Origin: GCA-2720975 sp964469565
Lineage (GTDB): Bacteria > Planctomycetota > UBA1135 > GCA-002686595
Reading direction: 5' to 3'
NCBI GenBank assembly: GCA_964469565.1
Contig: CAYXZD010000018.1
Span: 1-64,000 of the forward strand
Length of the DNA stretch: 64,000 bases
This document shows positions 51,078 through 60,731 of the stretch, piece after piece. Both the position numbers and the translations under genes were made by a program. Positions within the stretch are counted from its first letter, which is position 1; every line of letters starts with the position of its first letter. A model generated the notes under the pieces. That model was not told the origin of the DNA. It did not search any database and saw only the letters and a program-made list of their open reading frames with translations.

Positions 51078-52514
51078 ATGACCGCAGAGGTATTCTCCCA
51101 ACTCGCCCAGATCGTAGGCCAAGAGGGCGTCCTCAGCGACGAAGCTGCCCTACTCGCCTATGAATCTGACGGACTCACGATCCAGCGGAATCGCCCACTC
51201 GTCGTGATCCTCCCGAGGAACACCGAGGAGACCGCCCAATGCATGCGGATCCTCCATGGAGCCCAGATCCCACTGGTTCCGCGCGGAGCGGGAACGGGCC
51301 TCTCTGGCGGCGCAACGCCAGTTCCAGGCGGAGCTCTGGTCGGCACCGCACGCATGCGGGACATCCTAGAAGTCAACGTCACCGACCGCTTCGCCCGCGT
51401 TCAGGCAGGCGTGGTCAACGTAGATCTCACCCGCTCATGCAGCCATGACGACCTCTTCTACGCCCCAGATCCTTCAAGCCAGATGGCCTGCACCATCGGT
51501 GGAAACGTGGCAGAGAACTCTGGTGGTCCGCACTGCTTCAAGTACGGCAGCACGACCCGGCATATCCTTGGGCTGGTCATTGTGACTGCGGCGGGCGACA
51601 TCATGCGCCTCGAAGAACCCCTCGCCGACCCTGAAGGACTCGACCTAGTTGGACTGTTCGTGGGATGCGAAGGCATGTTCGGAATCGCCACCGAAATCAC
51701 AGTGCGCCTTACCCCTACCCCGCCTGTCACAGAGACTCTGCTCGTCTTGTTCAAAGAGCTCGATCCATGTTGCGACGCAGTCAGCGATCTCATCGCAGCA
51801 AAACTCGAGCCCTCAGCCATCGAGATCATCGACAAACTCACCATTCAAGCCGTGGAGGCCAGCGTATTCGCTGCGGGCTACCCCAAAGAAGTGGAAGCCG
51901 TGCTCCTCCTCGAAATTGAGGGGCGCGAGTCAGAGGTTGAGGACACAGTCGAACGCATGCTGCCCATTCTCAAGCAGCGCGGTTCTCTGAGTATCCGGCG
52001 GGCGCGGGATGCAGACGAGCGTCGACGCCTGTGGGCGGGCCGCAAGGGCGCCTTTGGAGCCATGGGGCGCATTGCACCCGATCTCTATGTGGCCGATGTA
52101 GTGGTACCGCGCACCCGGCTTCGCGAAATCGTGCGCTACGCAACGGATGTGTGCACAGACCGAGGCCTCAGAATCTCCAACGTCTTTCACGCCGGGGACG
52201 GAAATTTGCACCCCAACATTTCCTACGACCGCCGGGATGCGGACGAAGTGGGTCGGGTTCTAGAAGCTGGAGACCTGATTATGGAGGCCTGCATCGCAAT
52301 GGGGGGCTCCTTGTCCGGAGAACACGGTGTGGGACTTGAAAAGCAGGCCATGATGAGCCGACTGTTTGATCCCAACGATTTGGATGTCATGGCGCGCATT
52401 CGCCGCTGCCTCGACCCCGAAGAGAGAATGAATCCCGGCAAGATGATCCCTGTACGATCCTGCTTGGAACTGCGCACTCGCCCACTCGAACTTCCCAAGG
52501 ACCCCCCACGATGA
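51078..52514 (+). CDS. glcD: Glycolate oxidase FAD subunit
   Basis: 478 residues of the FAD/FMN-linked PCMH flavoprotein family. FAD-binding segments: IPLVPRGAGTGLSGGATPVPGG and MACTIGGNVAENSGGPHCFKYGSTTRHILG. The C-terminal catalytic cap has GLRISNVFHAGDGNLHPNI and GGSLSGEHGVGLEKQAMM. It oxidises glycolate or lactate to the 2-oxo acid. First gene of glcDEF; the next start overlaps its stop. Confidence 0.93.
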   Translation: MTAEVFSQLAQIVGQEGVLSDEAALLAYESDGLTIQRNRPLVVILPRNTEETAQCMRILHGAQIPLVPRGAGTGLSGGATPVPGGALVGTARMRDILEVNVTDRFARVQAGVVNVDLTRSCSHDDLFYAPDPSSQMACTIGGNVAENSGGPHCFKYGSTTRHILGLVIVTAAGDIMRLEEPLADPEGLDLVGLFVGCEGMFGIATEITVRLTPTPPVTETLLVLFKELDPCCDAVSDLIAAKLEPSAIEIIDKLTIQAVEASVFAAGYPKEVEAVLLLEIEGRESEVEDTVERMLPILKQRGSLSIRRARDADERRRLWAGRKGAFGAMGRIAPDLYVADVVVPRTRLREIVRYATDVCTDRGLRISNVFHAGDGNLHPNISYDRRDADEVGRVLEAGDLIMEACIAMGGSLSGEHGVGLEKQAMMSRLFDPNDLDVMARIRRCLDPEERMNPGKMIPVRSCLELRTRPLELPKDPPR

Positions 52515-53752
52515 AGCCACTGCTCGAAGCGCTGACTCGGAACGGCATCGAGATTCAAGACCACGGCCCCTGCACAATGGTCTTACCCGATAGCGAAGAA
52601 CAGGTGATAGAGGTGTTGCGCCAGGCACACCCGACAGGTCAACGCATCATCCCCATGGGTTTGGGCAGCAAGCTCAAGTGGTGCCGACCCGAGTGGGAAC
52701 AGGGCTCTGCTCTTCTTATGAGCCTCCGGCGACTCAGCACCATTGTCGATTATGTTCCAGGCGACGGCACGCTGACCGCACAAGCGGGCTGCCCAATCGA
52801 GGCACTGGAGGAGCGGGTGCTTTCTGGCGGTCACCGCCTGACACCGGCCGTGCCCCGGCCCAGCGCAGCCACCCTCGGCGGCACCCTCGCCGCGGGCCTT
52901 TCAGGTCCCGACCGCCACAAGCGTGGCCCACTGCGGCATCACGTCTTGGGAACAAGGGTTGCCCTCGTCGATGGGAGCATTGCTCGAAGTGGTGGCCGCC
53001 TCGTCAAGAATGTCACAGGCTTCGACCTCCATCGCCTACACACTGGGTCGCGCGGAACACTCTGTATCCTACTTGAGGCTAGCCTGCGCCTCTATCCACG
53101 CGCAGACGAACACACCCACCTCATGCGTATCGGAGTAGATCTCAAACAAGCCCTTGAAGTTTGCGCTGGGATTCCCAGCCTCCCGGTAGAACCGCTGGCT
53201 TGCACCCTCGACAACCACAAGGGCGTGTGGCGCTTGCACGTGGTTCTCGAAGGACGAGGCAAGGCGCACGTCGAAAATGTGCGAGACGTCTCAGAGCTCA
53301 TTCAGCCTGACGTAACCTTGCATAATGAGGCTGCCGACTCAGCATTCATGGATCTGTGCGTAATGGAGGTCAGCGGCGGTTGGGGCCATGCGATCGTGCA
53401 GGCACGAACCTCAAAGCTCCCTGCAGTCATTCAACACCTTACAGAGAAGGTCCCCGAGGGCGGCCATGTCCAAATCCTCGCCCAAATGGGCGCCGGCATC
53501 ATGCGGGTCTACTGGCCCCGCCTCACGGATGCCCCCGGAGCAGACCAGACTGAATTCCTCAAAGCGATTCGCAGCCACCTGCGACCCTTCGGGGCCACTC
53601 TAGCCCCGCGCGAAGTCGCGGCCCAGACCCACCTAGACCTTGCCCCTTCCGTCAAGACCCAGCCAGGCCTGCCTTGGATGCAGGCGATCAGCTCTGAGTT
53701 GGATCCCAAGGTGCAACTCCATTCCGCCGCCATCCTCGGTCCGCCCTTATGA
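52511..53752 (+). CDS. glcE: Glycolate oxidase FAD-binding subunit
   Basis: 413 residues, a second PCMH-like FAD protein but shorter and more divergent: IPMGLGSKLKWC, ATLGGTLAAGLSGPDRHKRGPLRHHVLG and RSGGRLVKNVTGFDLHRLHTGSRGTLCIL are the GlcE signatures. ATGA overlaps link it with glcD and glcF. Confidence 0.92.
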   Translation: MKPLLEALTRNGIEIQDHGPCTMVLPDSEEQVIEVLRQAHPTGQRIIPMGLGSKLKWCRPEWEQGSALLMSLRRLSTIVDYVPGDGTLTAQAGCPIEALEERVLSGGHRLTPAVPRPSAATLGGTLAAGLSGPDRHKRGPLRHHVLGTRVALVDGSIARSGGRLVKNVTGFDLHRLHTGSRGTLCILLEASLRLYPRADEHTHLMRIGVDLKQALEVCAGIPSLPVEPLACTLDNHKGVWRLHVVLEGRGKAHVENVRDVSELIQPDVTLHNEAADSAFMDLCVMEVSGGWGHAIVQARTSKLPAVIQHLTEKVPEGGHVQILAQMGAGIMRVYWPRLTDAPGADQTEFLKAIRSHLRPFGATLAPREVAAQTHLDLAPSVKTQPGLPWMQAISSELDPKVQLHSAAILGPPL

Positions 53753-55059
53753 CGGTCACTCTCCCGCCCACCGAGGCACTCATCGACCACGCTCAGAGTT
53801 TAGACTGCATTCACTGCGGCCTCTGCCTGCACACCTGCCCCACCTACCAACTCACCGGTAGTGAGGCCGCAAGCCCGCGGGGTCGCGTGCACCTCATGCG
53901 CGCAGAAGCTGAAGGGCGCATCGATGTCGATGCGGCTTTTGAAGAGAGCATCGACTCATGCTTACTCTGCCTACGTTGCGAGAGTGTGTGTCCCGCTGGT
54001 GTCCAGTTTGAGTCCATGGTCGAAGTCTGCCGGGACAAGCTGAATCAACGTCGCCCCAAACCATGGCTCGTGCGCCTAGCTCGAAGAATCGGTTTTGGGA
54101 TTGTTTTGCAAAAGCGCTGGGCTCTGAGGCTGGCCGCAGGCGGTCTCGCGCTGGCCCAGGCCCTGCGGGTAACTCGCATCATTGCCCGATTCGGCGGAGC
54201 CCAAGGCCAATCTCTCCATGAACTCCCGCCCGTACCCCCACGCAAAGAACGCAGATTACTGCCCGCCACCCTACCCCCCCAGGGTCCCGCGCTCGCGGAA
54301 GTCTGGTTCATGCAAGGATGCGTGATGCCCGAGCTTTTTGGTCGGGTCAACCGCGCCAGCACAAGGGTATTGAACGCCGTTCAGGTCACTTGTCACTGCA
54401 ACCCCAGCCACACCTGTTGCGGCGCCCTGCATGCACACAACGGCGATTTGGAAGGAGCGCGCAAGTTGGCCAAGGCTACCATCGAGTCTTCAGAGCAACT
54501 GTGCGGATCCCATTCCGACTCCGGGGCCAGCCCCCTACCCGTGATTGTGAACAGTGCAGGCTGCGGGGCTCATATGAAGGAGTATGCCCGACTCTTCGAG
54601 GCTGACTCCCCCTGGCATGGACGCGCACAGTCGTTCAGCAAGCGTGTGTTGGACTTCACAGAGTACATGGCAGAGCCCGATCGTCTCGACTTGCTGCGTC
54701 CACTTCTCTCCCGGCCCTCCCTCGGACCCGTTGCCTTTGACGATCCTTGCCACCTCTGCCACGGTCAGGGGATTCGCTCTGCCCCGCGCAAACTCCTCGA
54801 AGCAGTCCCTGGCCTTCACCGGGTTGACCTTGAGGATCCAGAATCTTGCTGCGGTTCAGCAGGAATTCACTCCATGCTGCGGCCCGAAGAGTCTGCCGCA
54901 CAATTGACTACCAAGCTCAAAGACTTTGAACAGGCAGGAGCCAGCGCACTCGTGACGGCCAACCCCGGATGTCACCTGCAGTGGATGGTCGGCTTGCGAC
55001 AATCGAATCACCCAGTCCCGGTCTTGCACATCGCCGAGGTCCTCGACGACGCACTCTAG
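53749..55059 (+). CDS. glcF: Glycolate oxidase iron-sulfur subunit
   Basis: 436 residues. Two [4Fe-4S] ferredoxin motifs: CIHCGLCLHTCPTYQLTG and CLLCLRCESVCPAGV. Two CCG/heterodisulfide-reductase-type repeats: MQGCVMPELFG...HTCCGALHAHNG and FDDPCHLCHGQG...SCCGSAGIHS. It passes electrons from GlcD/E to the quinone pool. Confidence 0.94.
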   Translation: MTVTLPPTEALIDHAQSLDCIHCGLCLHTCPTYQLTGSEAASPRGRVHLMRAEAEGRIDVDAAFEESIDSCLLCLRCESVCPAGVQFESMVEVCRDKLNQRRPKPWLVRLARRIGFGIVLQKRWALRLAAGGLALAQALRVTRIIARFGGAQGQSLHELPPVPPRKERRLLPATLPPQGPALAEVWFMQGCVMPELFGRVNRASTRVLNAVQVTCHCNPSHTCCGALHAHNGDLEGARKLAKATIESSEQLCGSHSDSGASPLPVIVNSAGCGAHMKEYARLFEADSPWHGRAQSFSKRVLDFTEYMAEPDRLDLLRPLLSRPSLGPVAFDDPCHLCHGQGIRSAPRKLLEAVPGLHRVDLEDPESCCGSAGIHSMLRPEESAAQLTTKLKDFEQAGASALVTANPGCHLQWMVGLRQSNHPVPVLHIAEVLDDAL

Positions 55060-55065
55060 GTTCAG

Positions 55066-56028
55066 CTAGGAGTCCAGCTGTTCCCTCACCCTTTCGAGAA
55101 GCGCCTTGGTCAGGGCAATCCCTTCAGATTCACTGTGGGCAGAGCCTTCATACTCCACGCCAACGAATCCGCGGTAGCCCGCTTCTTTGACCATGGCTAA
55201 GAGTCGCAAGTAGTCACTTTGGGTCTCGTTTCCGTCTTCGTCAAACCGGTGGGATTTAGCACTGACGGCCTTGGCAAACGGCATCAATTCAGCCACGCCC
55301 TTGTAGCGGTCGTACTTCTTGCCATTTCCGAGATTGAAGTTTCCAAAGTCAGGCAAGGTCCCTACACGGGGATGGTCCGCCTTGAGCATGACTCCGGCTA
55401 GCCACTCACCATTGGACGATAGACCGCCGTGGTTCTCGACGATCACATTGATATTGTAGGGATCGGCTACTTCGGCCAGTGTTCGCAAGGACTCAGCTGC
55501 CCGGCCCATGCCATCCTCCCAATCAGATGCTCCGGCCGCATTGACGCGGATGGAATGGCAACCGAGGTAGGCCGCCGCCGCAATCCACTTGAAGTGATTG
55601 CGTATTGCCTTTGAGCGGGTGGACTCATCCTTTGCCGCAAGGGGTCCCTCGCCATCTACCATGATCAAGAGTGAGCGCACGCCTTGGTCCTCGGCTCGTT
55701 CCCGCATTTGAGCAAGGTAGTTGAAGTCCGTCGCGTGAGCTTTGAAGAACGAGTTGACGTACTCGATGGCGTGAATGCCAAAGGTCTCCTTGGTGAACCG
55801 GGCAAAGTCCAGGTTATCTAAATCGCCCCCACGCAGGGTGCGATGCAGAGACCACTGAGCCAGTGAGATTTCAAACCAAGGTGCTTCGCAGTCCATTGAG
55901 CCCTGGAGGCCAGACTGATCGCCAAGAACAGGAGTGATCCGAGTGCGGGCTGTGGCAAGATCGAGTCCTAGAGCACTGGAAGCCAATGCTCCTATCCCGG
56001 ATTGCAGAATCAGTCGACGTGTGTGCAT
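55066..56028 (-). CDS. Exported sugar phosphate isomerase/epimerase-like TIM-barrel protein
   Basis: 320 residues. The N-terminus carries a twin-arginine-like signal (MHTRRLILQSGIGALASSALG). The barrel belongs to the AP endonuclease 2 fold: HAIEYVNSFF, INVIVENHGGLSSNGEWL (metal Glu/His), VGTLPDFGNFNL, VSAKSHRFDEDGNE and GYRGFVGVEYEG. Planctomycetes encode many such exported xylose-isomerase-like TIM barrels. Substrate unknown. Convergent with glcF. Confidence 0.88.
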   Translation of the reverse strand: MHTRRLILQSGIGALASSALGLDLATARTRITPVLGDQSGLQGSMDCEAPWFEISLAQWSLHRTLRGGDLDNLDFARFTKETFGIHAIEYVNSFFKAHATDFNYLAQMRERAEDQGVRSLLIMVDGEGPLAAKDESTRSKAIRNHFKWIAAAAYLGCHSIRVNAAGASDWEDGMGRAAESLRTLAEVADPYNINVIVENHGGLSSNGEWLAGVMLKADHPRVGTLPDFGNFNLGNGKKYDRYKGVAELMPFAKAVSAKSHRFDEDGNETQSDYLRLLAMVKEAGYRGFVGVEYEGSAHSESEGIALTKALLERVREQLDS

Positions 56029-56031
56029 GGG

Positions 56032-56589
56032 TTATGAGGTTAGAAGGGAACAAGGGATCTCGAATTCCTGCCCCATGACCCGGCGGTTCACAAGGCGTTG
56101 GATCTTAGCACGGTCCGCCTCTTCTAGCTGTGCGGAATGCTCTAGTGCAGCAACGGCTACGGCCGACCCGAGTTCGCGTGTGGAGAGGCCCAGCTCGGCG
56201 GCGGCTACGAGAGAACCTTGCAAGAGCCCCATGGCAACGGCGCCACAGTCCGCGCCCATTGCCGCGGCGTCGCTGAGCATGCGCTGCATGGCAGCATCTA
56301 GGAGTAACGCTGGGTCAAGTTGGCGTCCAATCGCAGCGTGCGTAACACCCACTGCCCCGCCCCGGGCAAGGTGCAGGAGGGCAAACTTGCCCTTTTTGTT
56401 AGCCAGCACCAATCCTGCACAGGCCTCGGCTGTGCGCACAGCGGGATCCACACCCTCACCGCCAAGGGCACCGAAAAGGTGCCCATACAGTGCCTGGGCG
56501 GCTGCATCTGTCGCATCGTGTTGGCCGGCAGCACCCGCTTGGGTCGCCTGGCTCACGGATTCGGTCAAACTGCTCTGGGGATCACTCAT
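56032..56589 (-). CDS. Hypothetical alanine-rich helical protein
   Basis: 185 residues from the Met ending at 56589. Mostly alanine-rich helices (AEACAGLVLANKKGKFALLHLARGG, ELGSAVAVAALEHSAQLEEADRAK), with no signal peptide and no motif that I recognise. The gene precedes the isomerase by 3 bp on the same strand, so it may share its transcript. Confidence 0.6.
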   Translation of the reverse strand: MSDPQSSLTESVSQATQAGAAGQHDATDAAAQALYGHLFGALGGEGVDPAVRTAEACAGLVLANKKGKFALLHLARGGAVGVTHAAIGRQLDPALLLDAAMQRMLSDAAAMGADCGAVAMGLLQGSLVAAAELGLSTRELGSAVAVAALEHSAQLEEADRAKIQRLVNRRVMGQEFEIPCSLLTS

Positions 56590-56789
56590 GGCTGAATCCA
56601 ATCGGGTGTCAAGGGTAGAACGCGGGAACCAGAATACCCTGCGCGACGCAAATCGTCAGGGGCAAATGGCAAGGATCCATCCCAGATTCCCGCCGATCGA
56701 GGGCGGGCTTCGTGTGGGCGCGCCACCGGTCAACACAAGGCCCGCCGATCAGACCCGGCGGGCCGTTGAGCGTGTGCTCATTACTCCAC

Positions 56790-57458
56790 TCAACCTCGGG
56801 AAGCTGACGGTGCGGTGGCGAGACCGTTGGGGTGAGCCGTGCGCTGAGCTTGCACGGGCCCTCGGCCAGCTAAGAACCGAGATCGGGGCTGGCTCAACTC
56901 CAAACCCGAGAGGTCAAGCACACGCTCCACCGTCCGCGTGCGTTCCTGCATCGACAAGCAGGAAATCGGGATATAAGGCACGGCAAACATCTCCAACATG
57001 ATTTTCACCATGCCGTCAATGCGGAGAACTTCCTCCCAATCCACGCCGGCGCGGACACCATCCTCGGTCAACATCTCTTTGTGGGGACGCAAGAAGAAGA
57101 CGATTCCCCGTTTCACCTCTTGCATGTATTCAGCAAAACGGGGATCCGCCACTACCTCGGCCATCAGGTTGGAGTGATGGGCCGCGTAGGCCAAGTTGCA
57201 AAACGCCCGATCAGAAACGAACGACCCCGCGTGGGCGCGCTCCGCTTCAATCTGCCGCTCGAAGACCTGCGCCTGGTACTTGCTCACCAAGTCCACGTCG
57301 GTCCGCAAAGACTCGAGTTGTGCCTCCATCTCAGCTAGCACCCCGCGTGCCACCTCCGAGATCATCGGCAGGCCAAAATGATCGCGGATCCATCGGGCCA
57401 GGGTCGTCTTGCCGGTTGCGTGGGCGCCAACGAGGTATACGTGAACGGGACTGTCCAT
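56790..57458 (-). CDS. P-loop NTPase related to NadR-type nucleoside kinases
   Basis: 222 residues from the Met ending at 57458, with an AGGAG-like ribosome site upstream. The P-loop is LVGAHATGKTTLARWI, followed by ISEVARGVLAEM, FVSDRAFCNLAYA and GIVFFLRPHKEML, matching the AAA_28/NadR-kinase-like pattern. It likely phosphorylates a small nucleoside-like substrate. The last about 30 residues are a Pro/Gly/Arg-rich tail. Confidence 0.83.
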   Translation of the reverse strand: MDSPVHVYLVGAHATGKTTLARWIRDHFGLPMISEVARGVLAEMEAQLESLRTDVDLVSKYQAQVFERQIEAERAHAGSFVSDRAFCNLAYAAHHSNLMAEVVADPRFAEYMQEVKRGIVFFLRPHKEMLTEDGVRAGVDWEEVLRIDGMVKIMLEMFAVPYIPISCLSMQERTRTVERVLDLSGLELSQPRSRFLAGRGPVQAQRTAHPNGLATAPSASRG

Positions 57459-57694
57459 GGGGAAACTCCTGGGGGGTGCGGGATGCGGGAGACACACATA
57501 CTACATATGGTGGCCGTCCTGTCCACACACAACTATCCACTGTATATAAGGCGACTACCCCGAGGTGGAGGGCGAGGGGATGCTCTGACGCTCTGGGCCG
57601 AAGTTCCACCACCCAAGGCCAGCCCGTCTCGCTAGGGTAGGGAAAACCGCACGACCTGTGTCCGTCTTCCCCCCCCCCCCGATCCCGAACACCC

Positions 57695-59707
57695 ATGAAA
57701 ACTGCTCCCATTATCCTGTGCCTGTTCTTTGCCGGGGCCTCCGCCCCAGCCTCTCCCGTCCAACAACAGCAGGTGGGGTTTTGGAATGGTCCGGAGTGGG
57801 AGAGCCTCACCGTAGAGCCGTCGACGGTGCTGGTGAGATTCATGCCCGAATTGAGCCACGCTGAGACCCTCACCATCGCCGGGAACTTGCCTGGCCTGGT
57901 CCAGGATTCTCAAGCCCTTAGGGCCCTGGAATTCGGCAAGACCCTTGTACTCTCGACGAACGCGGGTACAACGCCCGAGCAAGCCCAGGCAATCGCCCGA
58001 CGCCTGAGCAAGATCGACGGAGTGCGCTTCGCCAGCCCCCAACTGATCGCACGGGAGGACCCATACTTCCTGACTGATGAGCTGCTCGTGCGCTGGAGCG
58101 AAGAGGTCCCACAAACAAGTCGTGCCCAATTGCGGGGCGCATTGGTTGTGACCGACCTTCTACATTATTCCCATAACCCAGGCGAAGTCCTGCGAGTCCC
58201 AGCAGGTCAGGATGTGCTGTCCGAAGCTAAGCGTTTGGCGGAATCAGGCCTCGTTGAATTCGCCACACCGAATTTCCTGCACAAGCGTGTGCTCCTCAGC
58301 GCCGGCGATCCGCTCTTCGGACAGCAGTGGCATCTCAAGAACACGGGTCAAGGAGGTGCCAAGCCGGGGGCCGACATCGATGCCGAAGGCGCCTGGAACA
58401 TTACGCGCGGTGATTCGAGCCTGATCGTGGCGGTGGTGGATACAGGTTGCGAGCTCGGTCACCCCGACCTCGTGCCCAATCTCGTCCAAGGCATCGATGT
58501 ACTCGACGACGATAATGACCCTTCCGCCGAAGATTTTTGGTTCGGCATCTTTCAAGAAAAACACTCCACTTCTGTATGCGGCGTAGCCTCCGGCAAAGGA
58601 AACAACGGCATCGGAACATCGGGAGTCGCACAGAATTGCAAGATCATGCCCATTCGGTTCCTCACCGAATTCCCCTTCCAGTTCCCCAGCACCCAAGACG
58701 AGGCGGACGCGTTCAATTTCGCGCGTTCGAATGGAGCAGCGGTCATCAACAATTCCTGGGGGCCCGCCGGCTCCGCCCCACTACCGGCCTCCACCCGTGC
58801 AGCCATTGATGACTGCAATAACAACGGCCGCGGAGGCTTGGGAATGTTGGTCATGTTCGCCGCAGGCAACTCCGATAGCGACAATTCCGGAAACGGCTAT
58901 ACGTCCTATGCGGGTACTGTCAGCGTGACGGCCAGCGACGATAGCGACAAACGCTCGTACTACTCGTCCTATGGCCAGAGCACAAACTTTTGTGCCCCTT
59001 CCAACGGCGGCAAGAACGGGATCTCCACAACCGATCGTTTGGGCTCGAAAGGCTATGACAACAGCGACTACACCAATGCGTTCGGAGGCACTTCTTCCGC
59101 CTGCCCAGCTGCTGCTGGGGTTGCCCTACTTGTGATCTCTGCGGACCCCACCCTCCAACGGGATGAGGTCATTCAGATCATGTCCGACACGGCCGAGAAG
59201 ATCGATCCGGCGGGTGGAAACTACGGCGCCAACGGCCATAGCAAGTACTACGGCTTTGGGCGCCTCAATGCTGCCGATGCTGTCGCTGCTGCCGATGGAA
59301 GTGCATGCTCTGAGAGTAACTACTGCGTCCTCTCGCCGAACTCTGCGGGACCTGGTGCCACAATCAGCTCCAACGGGAACCTGAGCGTAGCCGGCAATGG
59401 ATTCAACCTCATTTGCACGGCTGCTCCGGCCAACCAATTTGGCCTGTTTTTCTATGGCGACGCGCAAACATCCACCAACCTCGGCAATGGAACCCTGTGT
59501 GTGGGAGGCAACATCTTCCGCTTACCAGCCGTCCAAGTGGACGCCCTCGGCCAAGCGCTCTACAACGTAGACTTCACCAACCTCTCGGCTGCAGGCCAAA
59601 TCGTGGCCGGTTCCACCTGGAACTGGCAGTTCTGGATGCGGGATACACCCGCGGGTGGAGCGGGCTACAACTTTAGTAACGGCCTCTCCGTCACATTCTG
59701 TCCCTGA
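57695..59707 (+). CDS. Secreted subtilisin-like serine protease (S8) with shared C-terminal domain
   Basis: 670 residues. A signal peptide (MKTAPIILCLFFAGASAPASP) is followed by a propeptide-like region up to about 200. The S8 triad is Asp in IVAVVDTGCELGHPDL, His in KHSTSVCGVASG (canonical HGTHVAG altered to HSTSVCG), and Ser in GGTSSACPAAAGVALL. The oxyanion Asn is in FAAGNSDSD. The last about 132 residues form the same C-terminal domain as three FG-GAP proteins here. TATATAAG at 57542-57549 could be its -10 element (weak). Confidence 0.92.
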   Translation: MKTAPIILCLFFAGASAPASPVQQQQVGFWNGPEWESLTVEPSTVLVRFMPELSHAETLTIAGNLPGLVQDSQALRALEFGKTLVLSTNAGTTPEQAQAIARRLSKIDGVRFASPQLIAREDPYFLTDELLVRWSEEVPQTSRAQLRGALVVTDLLHYSHNPGEVLRVPAGQDVLSEAKRLAESGLVEFATPNFLHKRVLLSAGDPLFGQQWHLKNTGQGGAKPGADIDAEGAWNITRGDSSLIVAVVDTGCELGHPDLVPNLVQGIDVLDDDNDPSAEDFWFGIFQEKHSTSVCGVASGKGNNGIGTSGVAQNCKIMPIRFLTEFPFQFPSTQDEADAFNFARSNGAAVINNSWGPAGSAPLPASTRAAIDDCNNNGRGGLGMLVMFAAGNSDSDNSGNGYTSYAGTVSVTASDDSDKRSYYSSYGQSTNFCAPSNGGKNGISTTDRLGSKGYDNSDYTNAFGGTSSACPAAAGVALLVISADPTLQRDEVIQIMSDTAEKIDPAGGNYGANGHSKYYGFGRLNAADAVAAADGSACSESNYCVLSPNSAGPGATISSNGNLSVAGNGFNLICTAAPANQFGLFFYGDAQTSTNLGNGTLCVGGNIFRLPAVQVDALGQALYNVDFTNLSAAGQIVAGSTWNWQFWMRDTPAGGAGYNFSNGLSVTFCP

Positions 59708-59720
59708 CAGGGGTGCCCGC

Positions 59721-60731
59721 CTAGGCCGGCTGGCCAGCCTGAACGGCTCGCCAGCCGCGCTCCATTTCATCCGCATCCAGATTGCGGCCAATCAGAACAA
59801 GCGTCGAATGCTCGGGGAGGGTGCGTGCCGTCTCCGTGGCGAGGGGTGCCAATTCAAGCCATTGATATAGGCCTTGCAAGGAATAGGGTTCGGCCTTGCC
59901 AGCGAGGTGCAAGACCCCCTTTACGCGCAAGAGCTCGTGCGCACGGCGTTTACCAAGAAACTCGAGCCAGACCCTAAGAGCTTGACCGTCGATGGGTGCT
60001 TGACTGCGCAAGGTGAGCGTCCCCACTCCGCTGGTGTGGTGGACGTGATTGCACTTCCCCTCATGGGAGCACGCTTCCAAGTCCCCAGTCGGCTGACTCA
60101 ATGGATCGAGGTCGAGGAGGGGCATCACATCCACCAGCGCGTTCATGCTGCGCTGAACAGGCGCCCGCGGATTGCAGGTTTCCAGTGCCTCTTGCGCCGC
60201 CGCAATGCTTGAATCGTCCAACCCGTCGCAGTGATTCAGGATCAACCGATCCGCGTAGGCTACCTGCTCGGCCGCTTCTGGGTGCTCGTCCATTTGGCGC
60301 TCGATGTGCTTTGCATGGGCTAGGGTGACGACTCCCGCAGGCCTGTAGCCCTCGGCCAATTGCGCGTCGACGAGGAGAGTCTGAACGGCGGGCCCCGGGG
60401 AGGCCATTCCCGATGCTTCAATCACAACCTGATCAAACTGAACGCGGCGAAACCAACGTCGCCGGGAACGAGCGAGCAGATCCAACAAGGTTGTTCGGAG
60501 GTCTTCGCGCACCGTGCAACACAAACATCCGCCCTGAAGCTGAACCAAGTCGTCATCGCCACCAATCACGAGACTAGCATCGATGTTGGCATCACCAAAC
60601 TCATTCACAATGACTGCCACGCGTCGGCCGTGGGGAGCAGTCAGTATGCGGTTGAGCAAGGTCGTCTTTCCGGCGCCCAAGAACCCTGTCAGCAGAGTCA
60701 CGGGGATGGGTGGGTTTGAAGTATCGCTCAC
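59721..60731 (-). CDS. G3E-family GTPase (CobW/YeiR-like metallochaperone)
   Basis: 336 residues starting at GTG 60731, which overlaps the TGA of the upstream methyltransferase gene by 4 bases (GTGA). An ATG much further upstream lies inside that gene. P-loop TLLTGFLGAGKTTLLN, Walker B-region VIVNEFGDANID, and the metal motif LQGGCLCCTVRED (GCxCC) are diagnostic. The base motif appears as LILNHCDG instead of NKxD, a divergence. A Cys/His-rich insert (EACSHEGKCNHVHHTSG) is likely metal-binding. The family delivers Zn or Co to target enzymes. Confidence 0.9.
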   Translation of the reverse strand: MSDTSNPPIPVTLLTGFLGAGKTTLLNRILTAPHGRRVAVIVNEFGDANIDASLVIGGDDDLVQLQGGCLCCTVREDLRTTLLDLLARSRRRWFRRVQFDQVVIEASGMASPGPAVQTLLVDAQLAEGYRPAGVVTLAHAKHIERQMDEHPEAAEQVAYADRLILNHCDGLDDSSIAAAQEALETCNPRAPVQRSMNALVDVMPLLDLDPLSQPTGDLEACSHEGKCNHVHHTSGVGTLTLRSQAPIDGQALRVWLEFLGKRRAHELLRVKGVLHLAGKAEPYSLQGLYQWLELAPLATETARTLPEHSTLVLIGRNLDADEMERGWRAVQAGQPA

